This document shows, piece by piece, positions 47,451 to 55,703 of a stretch of 64,000 bases of DNA. Source of the stretch: Nonomuraea sp. SYSU D8015 (GTDB lineage Bacteria; Actinomycetota; Actinomycetes; Streptosporangiales; Streptosporangiaceae). Position numbers and translations under genes: made by a program. The stretch spans positions 372,001-436,000 of the forward strand of contig NZ_VJYI01000007.1 of assembly GCF_008065375.1 (NCBI RefSeq). The letters run 5' to 3'. Position 1 is the stretch's first letter. Each line of letters starts with the position of its first letter. A model generated the notes under the pieces. That model ran no database searches. It saw only the letters and a program-made list of their open reading frames with translations, and was not told where the DNA came from.

Positions 47451-49661
47451 TCAGTCGGCGAACACGGAGGAGAGGCGGTGCCAGTGCTCCGCCGCGCAGG
47501 CCACGGGCGGGCGGTCGAGGGGCGCGGGCAGGCGCACCTCGCGGCCGCCGGCCACGGTGTGGCCGGTCCAGACGTCGACCCACTCGCCCTCGGGCAGGTA
47601 CACAGAAATTTCCGAAATATCAGGCTCTGTCACGGGGGCCACGAGCAACGCGTCCCCCAGCTTGTACTGCAGCGGATACCGCCAGACGGCCGGATCGCGC
47701 GGATGGTCGAAGAACAGCCCCCGCATGAGCGGCGCCCCGCCCGCGACGGCCTCGCGCGCCTGCTCGGCCAGGTACGGCACCAGCCGCTCGCGCACCTCCA
47801 CCAGCCGCCTGAACACCGGGATCACCCGCTCGTCCCCGGTGCGCCCGGCCACGTTCCACGGCGTGCGGTCCCTGATGGGCGTGCGGTGGTGGTTGAACTC
47901 CGAGTGGTACTGCATGATCGGCATGAACGCCGACGCCCCCGCCGCCCGCAGGTAGAGCTCCGCGTCCGGCACCTCGCCGGAGAACCCGGCCAGGTCCCAG
48001 CCCCAGTACACGATCCCGCAGGCGGAGGCCGTGATCCCGGCCCTGACGGAGGCCCGGAACGCCTCCCACGTGGAGTCCTCGTCCCCGGCCCAGAACGCCC
48101 CGTGCGGCTGCGACCCGGCGAACCCGGCCCTGCTGAACGTCACCGGCGCCTTGCCGCACGACCTGAGCAGGTCACCGAAGGCGCGGGCGTAGTGGACGGG
48201 GAACAGGTTGTTGCCCTCGGCGCCGTCCCTGCCGTCGGCGTAGCGCAGGTCGTGCCCCCAGGCGTGCTCGCCGCCGTCGGTCTTGAACCCGTCGACGCCG
48301 ACCTCCTCGACCAGGTAGCGCCGTTTGGCCGTCCACCAGTCGCGGACCTCCTGCGACGACAGGTCGGGCATGAGCGCGAGCGGGAACCACCACCCCCGGT
48401 TCCGGTACGGACGCCCGTCCGCCTCGCGCACCCCGTAGCCGCGCTCGACGAGCTGCCGGGCGTCCACGGCCGCCTGGTGCCGGGGATGCGGGCGCATCTT
48501 CTGCAACGGGATCTGCCAGAGCAGCACCTTGATGTCGCGGTCGTGCAGCTCGTCCACCATGCCCTTGGGGTCCGGCCAGGGGCCGTCGGGCGGGAAGGCG
48601 TAGTCGGCCAGGCGGTGCGGCTCCTCCGACGGCTCGTACGCGGCCCCGCGGAAGGCCGTGAACGTCGTCTCGTCGCTCCACGCCTCGATGACCAGCGCCC
48701 CCACCGGAATGCCGTGCTCGCGGTGCCGGTCCATCTCGGCCATCACGCGTTCCTGGGTGTTCCACTCGTTGCCGCTGGCCCACAGCCGGAACACCCATGA
48801 CGGCAGCTCGGCCGGCCGCCCCACGTCGTCCAGGAACCCGCGGAGCACGCCGGCCGGCTCGGGCCCGTCGTGGAAGCGCACCTCGAGCACGCCGTCCGGG
48901 CCCACCTCGGCCTCGACCCGCAGCCGCTCGCCGACGTCGTACCAGGTCCGCCGCGACGTCGCCACGTGCAGGCCCCAGCTCGACGGGCCGCCCACCACCA
49001 GCGCGAACGGCATCGGCAGGTAGGTGCGCCCGTGCCGCCCCTGGCCCTTGTACTGCTCGAACACGACGGCGTCGAGCCGCCGGCCGCGCTGGTCCACCGC
49101 GTCGTACCGCTCGCCGAACCCGACGACGTGCTCGTCGGGACGCAGGTCCAGCTCGAACCGCACCCGCCGCACGCCGTCGCCGTCCACCAGCCACCGCACG
49201 CTCCCGGGCACGACCCGGTCGGTTCCCCTGACGTCGAGCTTCCCGCCGTCGTCCGACCAGCGCGCCGCCGACACCTCGAACCACTTGCCGGTCCTGCTCG
49301 CGCCGCCGGCCAGCGTGGCGCGGAAGCGGTAGGCGTAGCGGTGGCCTGCGTGCAGGGCGGGGGTGCGTACGGACCAGGTCCCCGCGGCGGCGCGGGCGGC
49401 CCGCGCCTGCGCCGCGGCGAGATGCCCGCCGTCCGCAACCCCGCCCCGCTCGGCCCCCGCGTCCTCGCCCGCCTTGGTGAGCGGCAGCTCCAGCGGCGGC
49501 CCGCCGTCCACGACCCACTCGCACACCACGGCGACGACCTTCGCCGACGCACGTACCCGCAGCTCCACCGGCTCGCCGTCCAGCGGCCTGGCGGGCACGC
49601 GCTGGTCCTCGCTCTCCGCGTACGGGTGCCCCGACCCGAACGGCCGATGCCTGATGCTCAT
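47451..49661 (-). CDS. Intracellular GH31, candidate 1,3-alpha-isomaltosidase
   Basis: 736 residues from the ATG at 49661; no signal peptide. The GH31 barrel shares LWASGNEWNTQ with the secreted 1090-residue enzyme. The nucleophile is D462 in DGFKTDGGEH and the acid/base D527 in WAGDEDS. In Kribbella flavida an adjacent GH31/GH15 pair (Kfla1895/Kfla1896) hydrolyses imported cyclobis-nigerosyl tetraose to isomaltose and then glucose. The same GH31-GH15 pairing, here overlapping by 4 bp, supports the call. Specificity is inferred from context, not from sequence alone. Confidence 0.82.
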   Translation of the reverse strand: MSIRHRPFGSGHPYAESEDQRVPARPLDGEPVELRVRASAKVVAVVCEWVVDGGPPLELPLTKAGEDAGAERGGVADGGHLAAAQARAARAAAGTWSVRTPALHAGHRYAYRFRATLAGGASRTGKWFEVSAARWSDDGGKLDVRGTDRVVPGSVRWLVDGDGVRRVRFELDLRPDEHVVGFGERYDAVDQRGRRLDAVVFEQYKGQGRHGRTYLPMPFALVVGGPSSWGLHVATSRRTWYDVGERLRVEAEVGPDGVLEVRFHDGPEPAGVLRGFLDDVGRPAELPSWVFRLWASGNEWNTQERVMAEMDRHREHGIPVGALVIEAWSDETTFTAFRGAAYEPSEEPHRLADYAFPPDGPWPDPKGMVDELHDRDIKVLLWQIPLQKMRPHPRHQAAVDARQLVERGYGVREADGRPYRNRGWWFPLALMPDLSSQEVRDWWTAKRRYLVEEVGVDGFKTDGGEHAWGHDLRYADGRDGAEGNNLFPVHYARAFGDLLRSCGKAPVTFSRAGFAGSQPHGAFWAGDEDSTWEAFRASVRAGITASACGIVYWGWDLAGFSGEVPDAELYLRAAGASAFMPIMQYHSEFNHHRTPIRDRTPWNVAGRTGDERVIPVFRRLVEVRERLVPYLAEQAREAVAGGAPLMRGLFFDHPRDPAVWRYPLQYKLGDALLVAPVTEPDISEISVYLPEGEWVDVWTGHTVAGGREVRLPAPLDRPPVACAAEHWHRLSSVFAD

Positions 49662-50740
49662 GCCCGCACCCCCAGCTCGTCGGCGAGAATCAGGTACATC
49701 CCGTGCGACCACAGCAGCGGCGTGGCCACCGGCCCCCATCGGTCGAGCCACTCCTGCAGCCGCTCCGGGGCCAGCAGCAGGTCCGACACCTGCTCGGGCA
49801 GGTCGCCTTCCGGCGTCGCCCGGGCCGCCATCCAGTCCAGGTAGCGGCGGGCCTCGGCGGGCCGTCCGGCCGCCGCGTGGTTCCAGCCCAGGAACCCCGC
49901 CAGCAGCACCCACCGGCCGCCGCCGTAGAAGGTGTCGGCGAGGTAGCGGTACACGCCGCCGTCGCGGGCGAGCTGCCGCTCGACCTCGGCCACCGTCGCC
50001 GCGCCCACCGGATGGCCGGCCGGATAGAGCCCGAACGGCTCGACGCACGCCAGCAGGCTGGAGTCCACCGCGTCACCGCCGAGCCACTTGCGCAGCCGCC
50101 CTTCGTGGACGCCCTCCCGCTCGACCAGCGCGGCGATGCCCTCGACCGCCTGGAGCGCGGCCGCCTCCTCGCCCGCGCTCAGCACGCCGAGCACCGCGGC
50201 CGCCCGCAGGCCGGCGTGGATCGAGCCGAGCGTGGCCACGTGCCGCTGCTCGACGTGCTCCTCCCACCAGTCGTAGCAGGGCAGGTGCCAGAACGCCGTC
50301 AGGTACCTGGCCGCCGCCCTGACCCCCTTCTCGACCTCGGGCACCGGCCTCCCATGGCGGGCGGAGTGCTCGTGCAGCGCCCAGAGCCACGTCCCGTACC
50401 CGTCGAGCTGGAAGTCCCACCACTCGTCCGCGCCCTCCATCCCGTCGAGCGTGAAGCGGGTCGGCAGCATCTCGGAGACGGGCACGGCCTCACCGCGCGC
50501 GGCACGCGAGACCAGCGCGTCCACCTGGCCCGCGCGGTCGCCGATCACCCGGGCGCACCAAGCGTGGAAGGCGTCCGCGCCGGTCACGTCGCCGTGCCTG
50601 CTCACCCCCTCGGCGATGAACGCCCCGTCCCGCAGCCACGAGTAGCCGCGGTAGGCGGAGAAGGTGGGCGAGGCCGGATAGGCCCCGGTGGGCGACTGCA
50701 ATCTCTTGATCACGTCGAGGCTGTGCGCGACGAGGGACAA
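49658..50740 (-). CDS. Intracellular GH15, candidate isomaltose glucohydrolase
   Basis: 360 residues, shorter than glucoamylases and without signal peptide or starch-binding domain. GH15 motifs: YRGYSWLRDGAF near 30-41, the general-acid Glu in DWWEEH (160 or 161) and the general-base Glu E316 in GDLPEQVSD. Compact GH15 proteins of this kind include the isomaltose glucohydrolase of K. flavida. Its stop overlaps the start of the intracellular GH31 gene, and it lies 13 bp after the binding-protein gene. It would finish the degradation of imported oligosaccharide to glucose. Confidence 0.83.
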   Translation of the reverse strand: MSLVAHSLDVIKRLQSPTGAYPASPTFSAYRGYSWLRDGAFIAEGVSRHGDVTGADAFHAWCARVIGDRAGQVDALVSRAARGEAVPVSEMLPTRFTLDGMEGADEWWDFQLDGYGTWLWALHEHSARHGRPVPEVEKGVRAAARYLTAFWHLPCYDWWEEHVEQRHVATLGSIHAGLRAAAVLGVLSAGEEAAALQAVEGIAALVEREGVHEGRLRKWLGGDAVDSSLLACVEPFGLYPAGHPVGAATVAEVERQLARDGGVYRYLADTFYGGGRWVLLAGFLGWNHAAAGRPAEARRYLDWMAARATPEGDLPEQVSDLLLAPERLQEWLDRWGPVATPLLWSHGMYLILADELGVRA

Positions 50741-50753
50741 CGGGGTTCTCTCC

Positions 50754-52010
50754 TTAAGAAAGCAGGGCGTCGACGTCGGCGGCGGCGGCCTTGAGCGCGT
50801 CCTCCACCGACTTGCGCCCGGCGGCGGCCTCGGTCAGGTGCTTGGTCACCGCGTCCTGCATCTCCTGCTGGCGCTTGATGACCGGCGGCAGCGCGATCGA
50901 CTTCAGCGAGTCGAACACCGCCTGCCGGTTGGCCGGTTTCGGGTCCTTGAGGTAGCCGGAGAGCACCTGCTGGTCGGCGACCGGCGGCAGCTCCCAGGAC
51001 GACTGGATGCGGGTGGTGGCCGCGACGTTCGAGGACGACAGGAAGCGGGTCCACGCGTAGGCGTCCTTGCCGTTCTTGGTGCTCGACGAGATCGCGACGG
51101 CGTTGTGGAAGACGGCGCTGGCCTTGGCCGCGTCACCGGGCTCGACGACGACGTCCCACTCGAACGGCACGTCCTTCAGGCCCGCGAACTGCCAGATGCC
51201 GTTGTGCCACATGGCGAGCTTGCCGGACTTGAACAGGTTCGTGTCGTAGTCGGCGGCGCCGCCGATCTCGGCCTCGGTCGGCATCGTCTTGCCGACCTTG
51301 CCCACCAGCCACGTGGCGGCCTTGACGCCCTCGGGGCTGTTGAAGGTCGCCTTCTTGCCGTCGGCGGACAGGAACTCGCCGCCCGCCTGCTTGAGCGTCT
51401 TGTAGAACTCGAAGAACTGGACCGGCTGGAAGTCGCCGTACACGCCCTTCTTCCTGTCGGTGAGCTTCGCGGCGGCCTCCTGCTCGTCGGCCCACGTCCA
51501 GTCCGCCGTCGGCGGCGCCACCCCGGCCTTCTCGAACAGGTCCTTGTTGTAGAAGAGCACGACCGTGGAGAAGGAGGCGGGCAGGGCGTACTGCTTGCCG
51601 TCACGCTTGAACGCGTTGAGCGACTCCTGGGCGTAGACCGAGGTGTCGCCGTCGCCCGCCACCGTGCCGAGGTCGAGCAGGGAGCCGGCGCTGGCGTAGG
51701 TGACGAAGTTCTCGTAGTTGAGCTCGAACGCGTCCGGCGCGGTGCCGCCCGCGATGCTGGTCTGGAGCTTGGTGAAGTATTCCTCGAAGGGCGCGGTCTC
51801 CACGACCACGTCCACCTTCGGGTTCTCCTTCTCGAAGGCCTTCTCGATCGCGTCGAGGTCCTTGAGGTGGTCCGGGGCCGCCGAGAACGTGAAATACCGG
51901 ACGGTGGCCTTGCCGTCGGCGCCGGTGGCGGGCCTGGAGGCCGACCCCTGGGAGCAGGCGGAGGCGAGCAACGCTACTGCGGCGAGGACGGCGAGATGTC
52001 TTGTTGACAT
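50754..52010 (-). CDS. ABC sugar-binding lipoprotein
   Basis: 418 residues. Lipoprotein signal with lipobox LLASAC near residue 19. Family 1 solute-binding protein for oligosaccharides (VRYFTFSAAPDHLKDLDAIE, GGTAPDAFELNYENFVTYAS, VVLFYNKDLFEKAGVAPP). Works with the two permeases directly upstream in the operon. No ATPase gene is present, so a shared MsiK-type ATPase encoded elsewhere is expected. Ligand inferred: the cyclic glucotetraose or a related alpha-glucan oligosaccharide. Confidence 0.92.
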   Translation of the reverse strand: MSTRHLAVLAAVALLASACSQGSASRPATGADGKATVRYFTFSAAPDHLKDLDAIEKAFEKENPKVDVVVETAPFEEYFTKLQTSIAGGTAPDAFELNYENFVTYASAGSLLDLGTVAGDGDTSVYAQESLNAFKRDGKQYALPASFSTVVLFYNKDLFEKAGVAPPTADWTWADEQEAAAKLTDRKKGVYGDFQPVQFFEFYKTLKQAGGEFLSADGKKATFNSPEGVKAATWLVGKVGKTMPTEAEIGGAADYDTNLFKSGKLAMWHNGIWQFAGLKDVPFEWDVVVEPGDAAKASAVFHNAVAISSSTKNGKDAYAWTRFLSSSNVAATTRIQSSWELPPVADQQVLSGYLKDPKPANRQAVFDSLKSIALPPVIKRQQEMQDAVTKHLTEAAAGRKSVEDALKAAAADVDALLS

Positions 52011-52022
52011 GGGGGGTTTCCT

Positions 52023-52829
52023 TTACTTGAGCCCGCTCTGCGCGACGCTGGCGATGACGTGCTTCTGCGCGAAGACGTAGAGGATGAGGATCGGTACGAC
52101 GCTGATCACCGACCCCGCCATGACCACGTCCCACTCGGTGGTGAACTGGCCGTGCAGCGTGGCGAGGCCCAGGGGGAGCGTCATGAACTCGGGCGACTTG
52201 ATGATGATCAGCGGCCAGAGGTAGCTGTTCCAGCTGGCCATGAAGCCGAAGATGGCGAACGTGGCCAGCGCCGGACGGATCAGCGGCAGCACCACGTACA
52301 GGAAGATCCGGAAATGTCCGGCGCCGTCCAGCACGGCCGCCTCGTCGAACTCCCGCGGCACCTGGTTGATCGCCTGCCGCAGCAGGAACACCCCGAACGC
52401 CGAGGCGATCGTCGGCGCGAGCAGTGCGAAGTACGTGTCGACCAGGCCGAACGTGCGCATCTCGATGAACAGCGGCACGACCAGGACCGGCAGCGGCATC
52501 ATCAGCGTCGTCAGGTAGACGGCGAACAACGCGCCCCGGCCGGGGAACGGCAGCCGCGCGAACGCGTAGGCGGCCATGGCGCTGGTGACCAGCTGCAGCA
52601 CCGTGGAGGTGGCGCCGATCCAGGCGCTGTTGAGGACGATCCGCCAGAACGGCAGCGTCTCCAGCAGCCTGGCGTACGCGTCCAGGCTCGCGCCCTCGGG
52701 CGTGAGGTCCGGCGGCACGGCCAGCACGGCCTCGCCCGGCGTGACGGAGGTGATCACCGCCCACGCGAACGGGAACACCATCACCAGCGCGCCCGTCCCC
52801 ACCAGCAGGTAGCGCAGAAACTTACCCAT
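52023..52829 (-). CDS. ABC sugar transporter permease (MalG type)
   Basis: 268 residues, six membrane helices, with the EAA loop EFDEAAVLDGAGHFRIFLYV typical of carbohydrate permeases of the CUT1 class. It overlaps the upstream permease gene by 8 bp and precedes the binding-protein gene by 12 bp. Confidence 0.94.
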   Translation of the reverse strand: MGKFLRYLLVGTGALVMVFPFAWAVITSVTPGEAVLAVPPDLTPEGASLDAYARLLETLPFWRIVLNSAWIGATSTVLQLVTSAMAAYAFARLPFPGRGALFAVYLTTLMMPLPVLVVPLFIEMRTFGLVDTYFALLAPTIASAFGVFLLRQAINQVPREFDEAAVLDGAGHFRIFLYVVLPLIRPALATFAIFGFMASWNSYLWPLIIIKSPEFMTLPLGLATLHGQFTTEWDVVMAGSVISVVPILILYVFAQKHVIASVAQSGLK

Positions 52830-53763
52830 ACGTCACCCACCGCCTCTGGCCCCGGATCTGGATGATCGTCACGATCAGCACCACGGCGAACAGCAGCCAG
52901 GACAGCGCCGAGGCAGCGCCGGCCCTGCCGTACCTGAAGGTGAGGTCGTAGATCTGCGACACGACCACCTGCGTGGCCCCGCCGGGCCCGCCGTTCGTCA
53001 TGATCTTGACCTGGTCGAAGACCTGGAAGCCGTTGATCAGCGAGATCACGACCACGAAGAACGTCGAGGGCGACAGGAGCGGCAGTGTGATGTGCCGGAA
53101 CCGGCGCCACGCCGTGGCGCCGTCGACCATGGCGGCCTCCTGGTACTCACGGGGGATCGCCTGCAGCCCGGCCAGCAGGATGATCATCACGAAGCCCAGG
53201 TCCTTCCAGGCCGAGGCGAGGATGATCGACGGCATCGCCCAGTCGGGGTCGGTCCACCAGCCGGGGCCGCTGACCCCGAACAGCCCGAGCGTCCAGTTGA
53301 CGATGCCGCTGGCCGGGTTGAGCAGCCACTTCCACATCAGCGCCACGACCACCCAGCTCGTGATCACCGGCAGGAAGTAGATGCCGCGCAGCAGGCTCCG
53401 GCCGGCCCCAGTCGATCGGGGCGCCCGGTTGAGCAGCATGGCCAGGCCCAGACCGCCCGCGTAGACCAGCGGCAGGTAGCCCGCGATGAAGTAGAGCGTG
53501 TGCAGGAAGGCCGCGTGCGTCTCGGGGTCGCCGATCAGCTCGACGTAGTTGCCCAGGCCGACCCAGCGCATCTCGGTGATCAGGTCCCACTCGTGCAGGC
53601 TCGTCCAGAGCGAGCCGAGCATCGGGACGATCGTGTAGAGGGTCAGGGGGACGAGGCTGGGCAGCAGGAACACCGCGACGGTGGCGGCGTAACGCCAGCC
53701 CTTGCGCGGTCTGGTCCGCTCGTGCGTGGCCCGCGCCTCCGGTGGGGCGGCGGTAAGGGTCAT
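52822..53763 (-). CDS. ABC sugar transporter permease (MalF type)
   Basis: 313 residues with a cytoplasmic N-terminus and six helices. EAA loop: EYQEAAMVDGATAWRRFRHI followed by TLPLL. CUT1 family. First structural gene after the ROK regulator, 57 bp downstream of its stop. Confidence 0.94.
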   Translation of the reverse strand: MTLTAAPPEARATHERTRPRKGWRYAATVAVFLLPSLVPLTLYTIVPMLGSLWTSLHEWDLITEMRWVGLGNYVELIGDPETHAAFLHTLYFIAGYLPLVYAGGLGLAMLLNRAPRSTGAGRSLLRGIYFLPVITSWVVVALMWKWLLNPASGIVNWTLGLFGVSGPGWWTDPDWAMPSIILASAWKDLGFVMIILLAGLQAIPREYQEAAMVDGATAWRRFRHITLPLLSPSTFFVVVISLINGFQVFDQVKIMTNGGPGGATQVVVSQIYDLTFRYGRAGAASALSWLLFAVVLIVTIIQIRGQRRWVTYG

Positions 53764-53820
53764 GGGGTCATCTCCTCGCTCACGCGGCCGGAGGCTGCAC
53801 GGGCGGACGTGGCGGGGGCC

Positions 53821-55569
53821 TCATGGCGTGGCTCCGATCAGGCGGGCGCGTACCAGGCGGCCCTGCTCGCCGGCCGCGCCCGCCGCGTCGAACGGGGTGG
53901 CCAGCACCAGCGCCGCCGCGCCCTGCGCCCAGCTCGTGTCGTCCCAGCTCTCCACCTCGACGGAGATGTCGCGCCGCCCCGGATAGAGCTGCGCCCTGAG
54001 CGCCTGCTCGAAGCCGTCCCGCCACAGCGGCCAGTCGGCCGTGCCCTCGCCGAGCACGACCACGACCTCGGGGTCCACGACGTTGATCAGCCCCGCGGTG
54101 GCCCGCCCGAGTATCGCCCCCGCCTCGGCGAACACCTCCCGCGCCACGGGATCGCCGTCGGTCCCGGCCCGCCCGAGCGCCGCCACCGCCCCCAGCGGGT
54201 CCGCCTCGCCCCGGCCCCACCCGGCGCCCCGGCCCGACGCCACGCCGTCACCCGAGCCGGGGACGCCGCTCCCGCGCCCGTCCGGCCCATCGCCTGCGCC
54301 CACCGCGCCCTCTGCGCCCTCTGCGTCCACTGCGCCCGCTGGGCCCATTGCGCCCGCTGCGCTCTCTGCGCCCTTAGCGTCCATCGCGCCGGCTGGGCCC
54401 ATTGCGCCCCCTGCCCCCAGTGCGCCCGCTGAGCCGGTTGCGCCCCCTGCGCCCCTTGCGTGCCCTGCGCTCAGTGCGGCCGCTGCGCCCACTACGCCCG
54501 TTGCACCGGTTGGGCGACCCACCGGGCTCAGGGGGCCATGTTCTCCCGGCCCCGTGCCTGGGCTGGGGGGCCGGATGCCATCCTCTTCGCCACCCCCGCT
54601 CGTCCTCGGACCTCCGCCCGGCGAGGGCTGGGGGGCGTGGGGGGCGGGGCGCGCGACGGTGCCGGTGCCGGCGTCGGGCTGGGCGGTGGGCTCGGCGCCG
54701 GCTGTGGGGCGGGCGTCCTCGCGGGCTGTGGGGCGGGCGTGCTCGCGGGCGGCGGACTTGGCGCGGGCCGCGGCCAGGAGGCCGGCCGAGCCGACGAACG
54801 CCTCCAGGCACCCCCTGGCCCCGCAGCCGCACAGCGGCCCGTCCGGGTCCACCGGCAGGTGGCCGAACTCGCCCGCGCCGCCCCGCGCCCCCCGGTACAC
54901 CCGCCCGTCCGCGACGATCGCCGCGCCCACGCCGCGCCCGATCGTCACCACGAGGAAGTCCCGGTGCGTACGCCCCCGCCCGTACAGCCGCTCGGCCGCC
55001 GCCAGCGCGTTGACGTCGTTCTCGACCAGCACGGGAAGCTCCAACCGGCGCCGCAGCCGCTCGCCGACCGGCATGGCCTGCCACCCCAGCGTCGGCGCGT
55101 TCACGGTGCCGACGGCCTGGTCGTCCACGCTCCCGGGCACCCCGACGCCGACCCCGAGCAGCGGCGGCGCCTGCCCGCCCGGCGCCGGCACCACCGACTC
55201 CACGGCCGCCGCGAGCTCGTCGAGCGCGTCGGGCGCGGCCGGGTCGAACGGCCGCTCCCACGACCCCAGCACCTCGCCGTCCAGCCGCACGTCCACCAGC
55301 ACCAGGTGATCGGCCGTCACCTTGACGCCCAGCGCCCGCCCGGCCCCGCCGATCAGCCCCAGCCGCACGGCGGGCCGCCCGCCCCGGGAGGGCTTGAGGT
55401 CGAGCTCCTCCAGCATTCCCTGCCCCATGAGCTCGCGGGTGAGCTGCGTGACGGTGGCGGGGCTGAGGTCCAGCTCGCGGGCTATCTCGGTCCGGCTCAG
55501 CGGCCCGCTGGTGCCCAGCAGGGCCAGGATCGCCGTCCTGGTGAGGTCGCCGCGGTCAGTGGCTGCCAT
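53821..55569 (-). CDS. ROK-family repressor with a long low-complexity insertion
   Basis: 582 residues. Winged helix at the start (LSRTEIARELDLSPATVTQL), then the ROK sugar-binding fold: VGVGVPGSVDD and the zinc signature with H237, C247, C249 and C254 (GHLPVDPDGPLCGCGARGCL). Residues about 271-455 are a Gly/Ala/Pro-rich insertion not normal for the family. After it the ROK fold resumes (VFAEAGAILGRATAGLINVV). It is the first gene of the leftward operon. A ROK-type dyad lies just upstream of its start, so it probably represses the operon and itself and is released by an imported sugar. Confidence 0.9.
   Translation of the reverse strand: MAATDRGDLTRTAILALLGTSGPLSRTEIARELDLSPATVTQLTRELMGQGMLEELDLKPSRGGRPAVRLGLIGGAGRALGVKVTADHLVLVDVRLDGEVLGSWERPFDPAAPDALDELAAAVESVVPAPGGQAPPLLGVGVGVPGSVDDQAVGTVNAPTLGWQAMPVGERLRRRLELPVLVENDVNALAAAERLYGRGRTHRDFLVVTIGRGVGAAIVADGRVYRGARGGAGEFGHLPVDPDGPLCGCGARGCLEAFVGSAGLLAAARAKSAAREHARPTAREDARPTAGAEPTAQPDAGTGTVARPAPHAPQPSPGGGPRTSGGGEEDGIRPPSPGTGPGEHGPLSPVGRPTGATGVVGAAAALSAGHARGAGGATGSAGALGAGGAMGPAGAMDAKGAESAAGAMGPAGAVDAEGAEGAVGAGDGPDGRGSGVPGSGDGVASGRGAGWGRGEADPLGAVAALGRAGTDGDPVAREVFAEAGAILGRATAGLINVVDPEVVVVLGEGTADWPLWRDGFEQALRAQLYPGRRDISVEVESWDDTSWAQGAAALVLATPFDAAGAAGEQGRLVRARLIGATP
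54280..54490. repeat. Short-period repeat inside the ROK gene
   Basis: Roughly 9-bp units of the TGCGCCCNC type are repeated with variation across this stretch. They encode collagen-like Gly/Ala/Met steps (GAGGAMGPAGAMDAKGAESA) on the minus strand. It forms the core of the low-complexity insertion (54205-54759) and looks like slippage-driven expansion. Confidence 0.75.
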
Positions 55570-55577
55570 GTACGAGG

Positions 55578-55597
55578 ACTTTCTTTAGAAGTAAAGT
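55578..55597. promoter_or_regulatory. Candidate ROK operator
   Basis: ACTTTCTTTAGAAGTAAAGT is a dyad with ACTTT/AAAGT ends and an AT-rich centre, in a GC-rich surrounding, 9 bp upstream of the ROK start codon. CTTTA-N-TAAAG-type sites are typical of ROK regulators in actinobacteria. It is well placed to control the whole leftward operon. Confidence 0.6.
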
Positions 55598-55662
55598 TAG
55601 TCCCGAAATATCCCCCTCCAGGGGACCCCTGTCAAGGGTCGGAAACGTCCGGGAAACGCGAA

Positions 55663-55690
55663 AGGCCCCCGCCGGGCGTGGCGAGGGCCT
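55663..55690. terminator. Terminator hairpin after pepN
   Basis: AGGCCC-C-CGCC (55663-55673) pairs with GGCG-A-GGGCCT (55680-55690), 10 pairs with one C/A mismatch and a 6-nt loop. It lies 14 bp past the stop of the leftward pepN gene and separates it from the ROK operon promoter. Confidence 0.7.
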
Positions 55691-55703
55691 CGAACGCGGC
55701 GGA

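Noticed and set aside
54280..54490. CRISPR or intergenic repeat
   Set aside because: It is an in-frame short-period repeat inside the ROK coding sequence.
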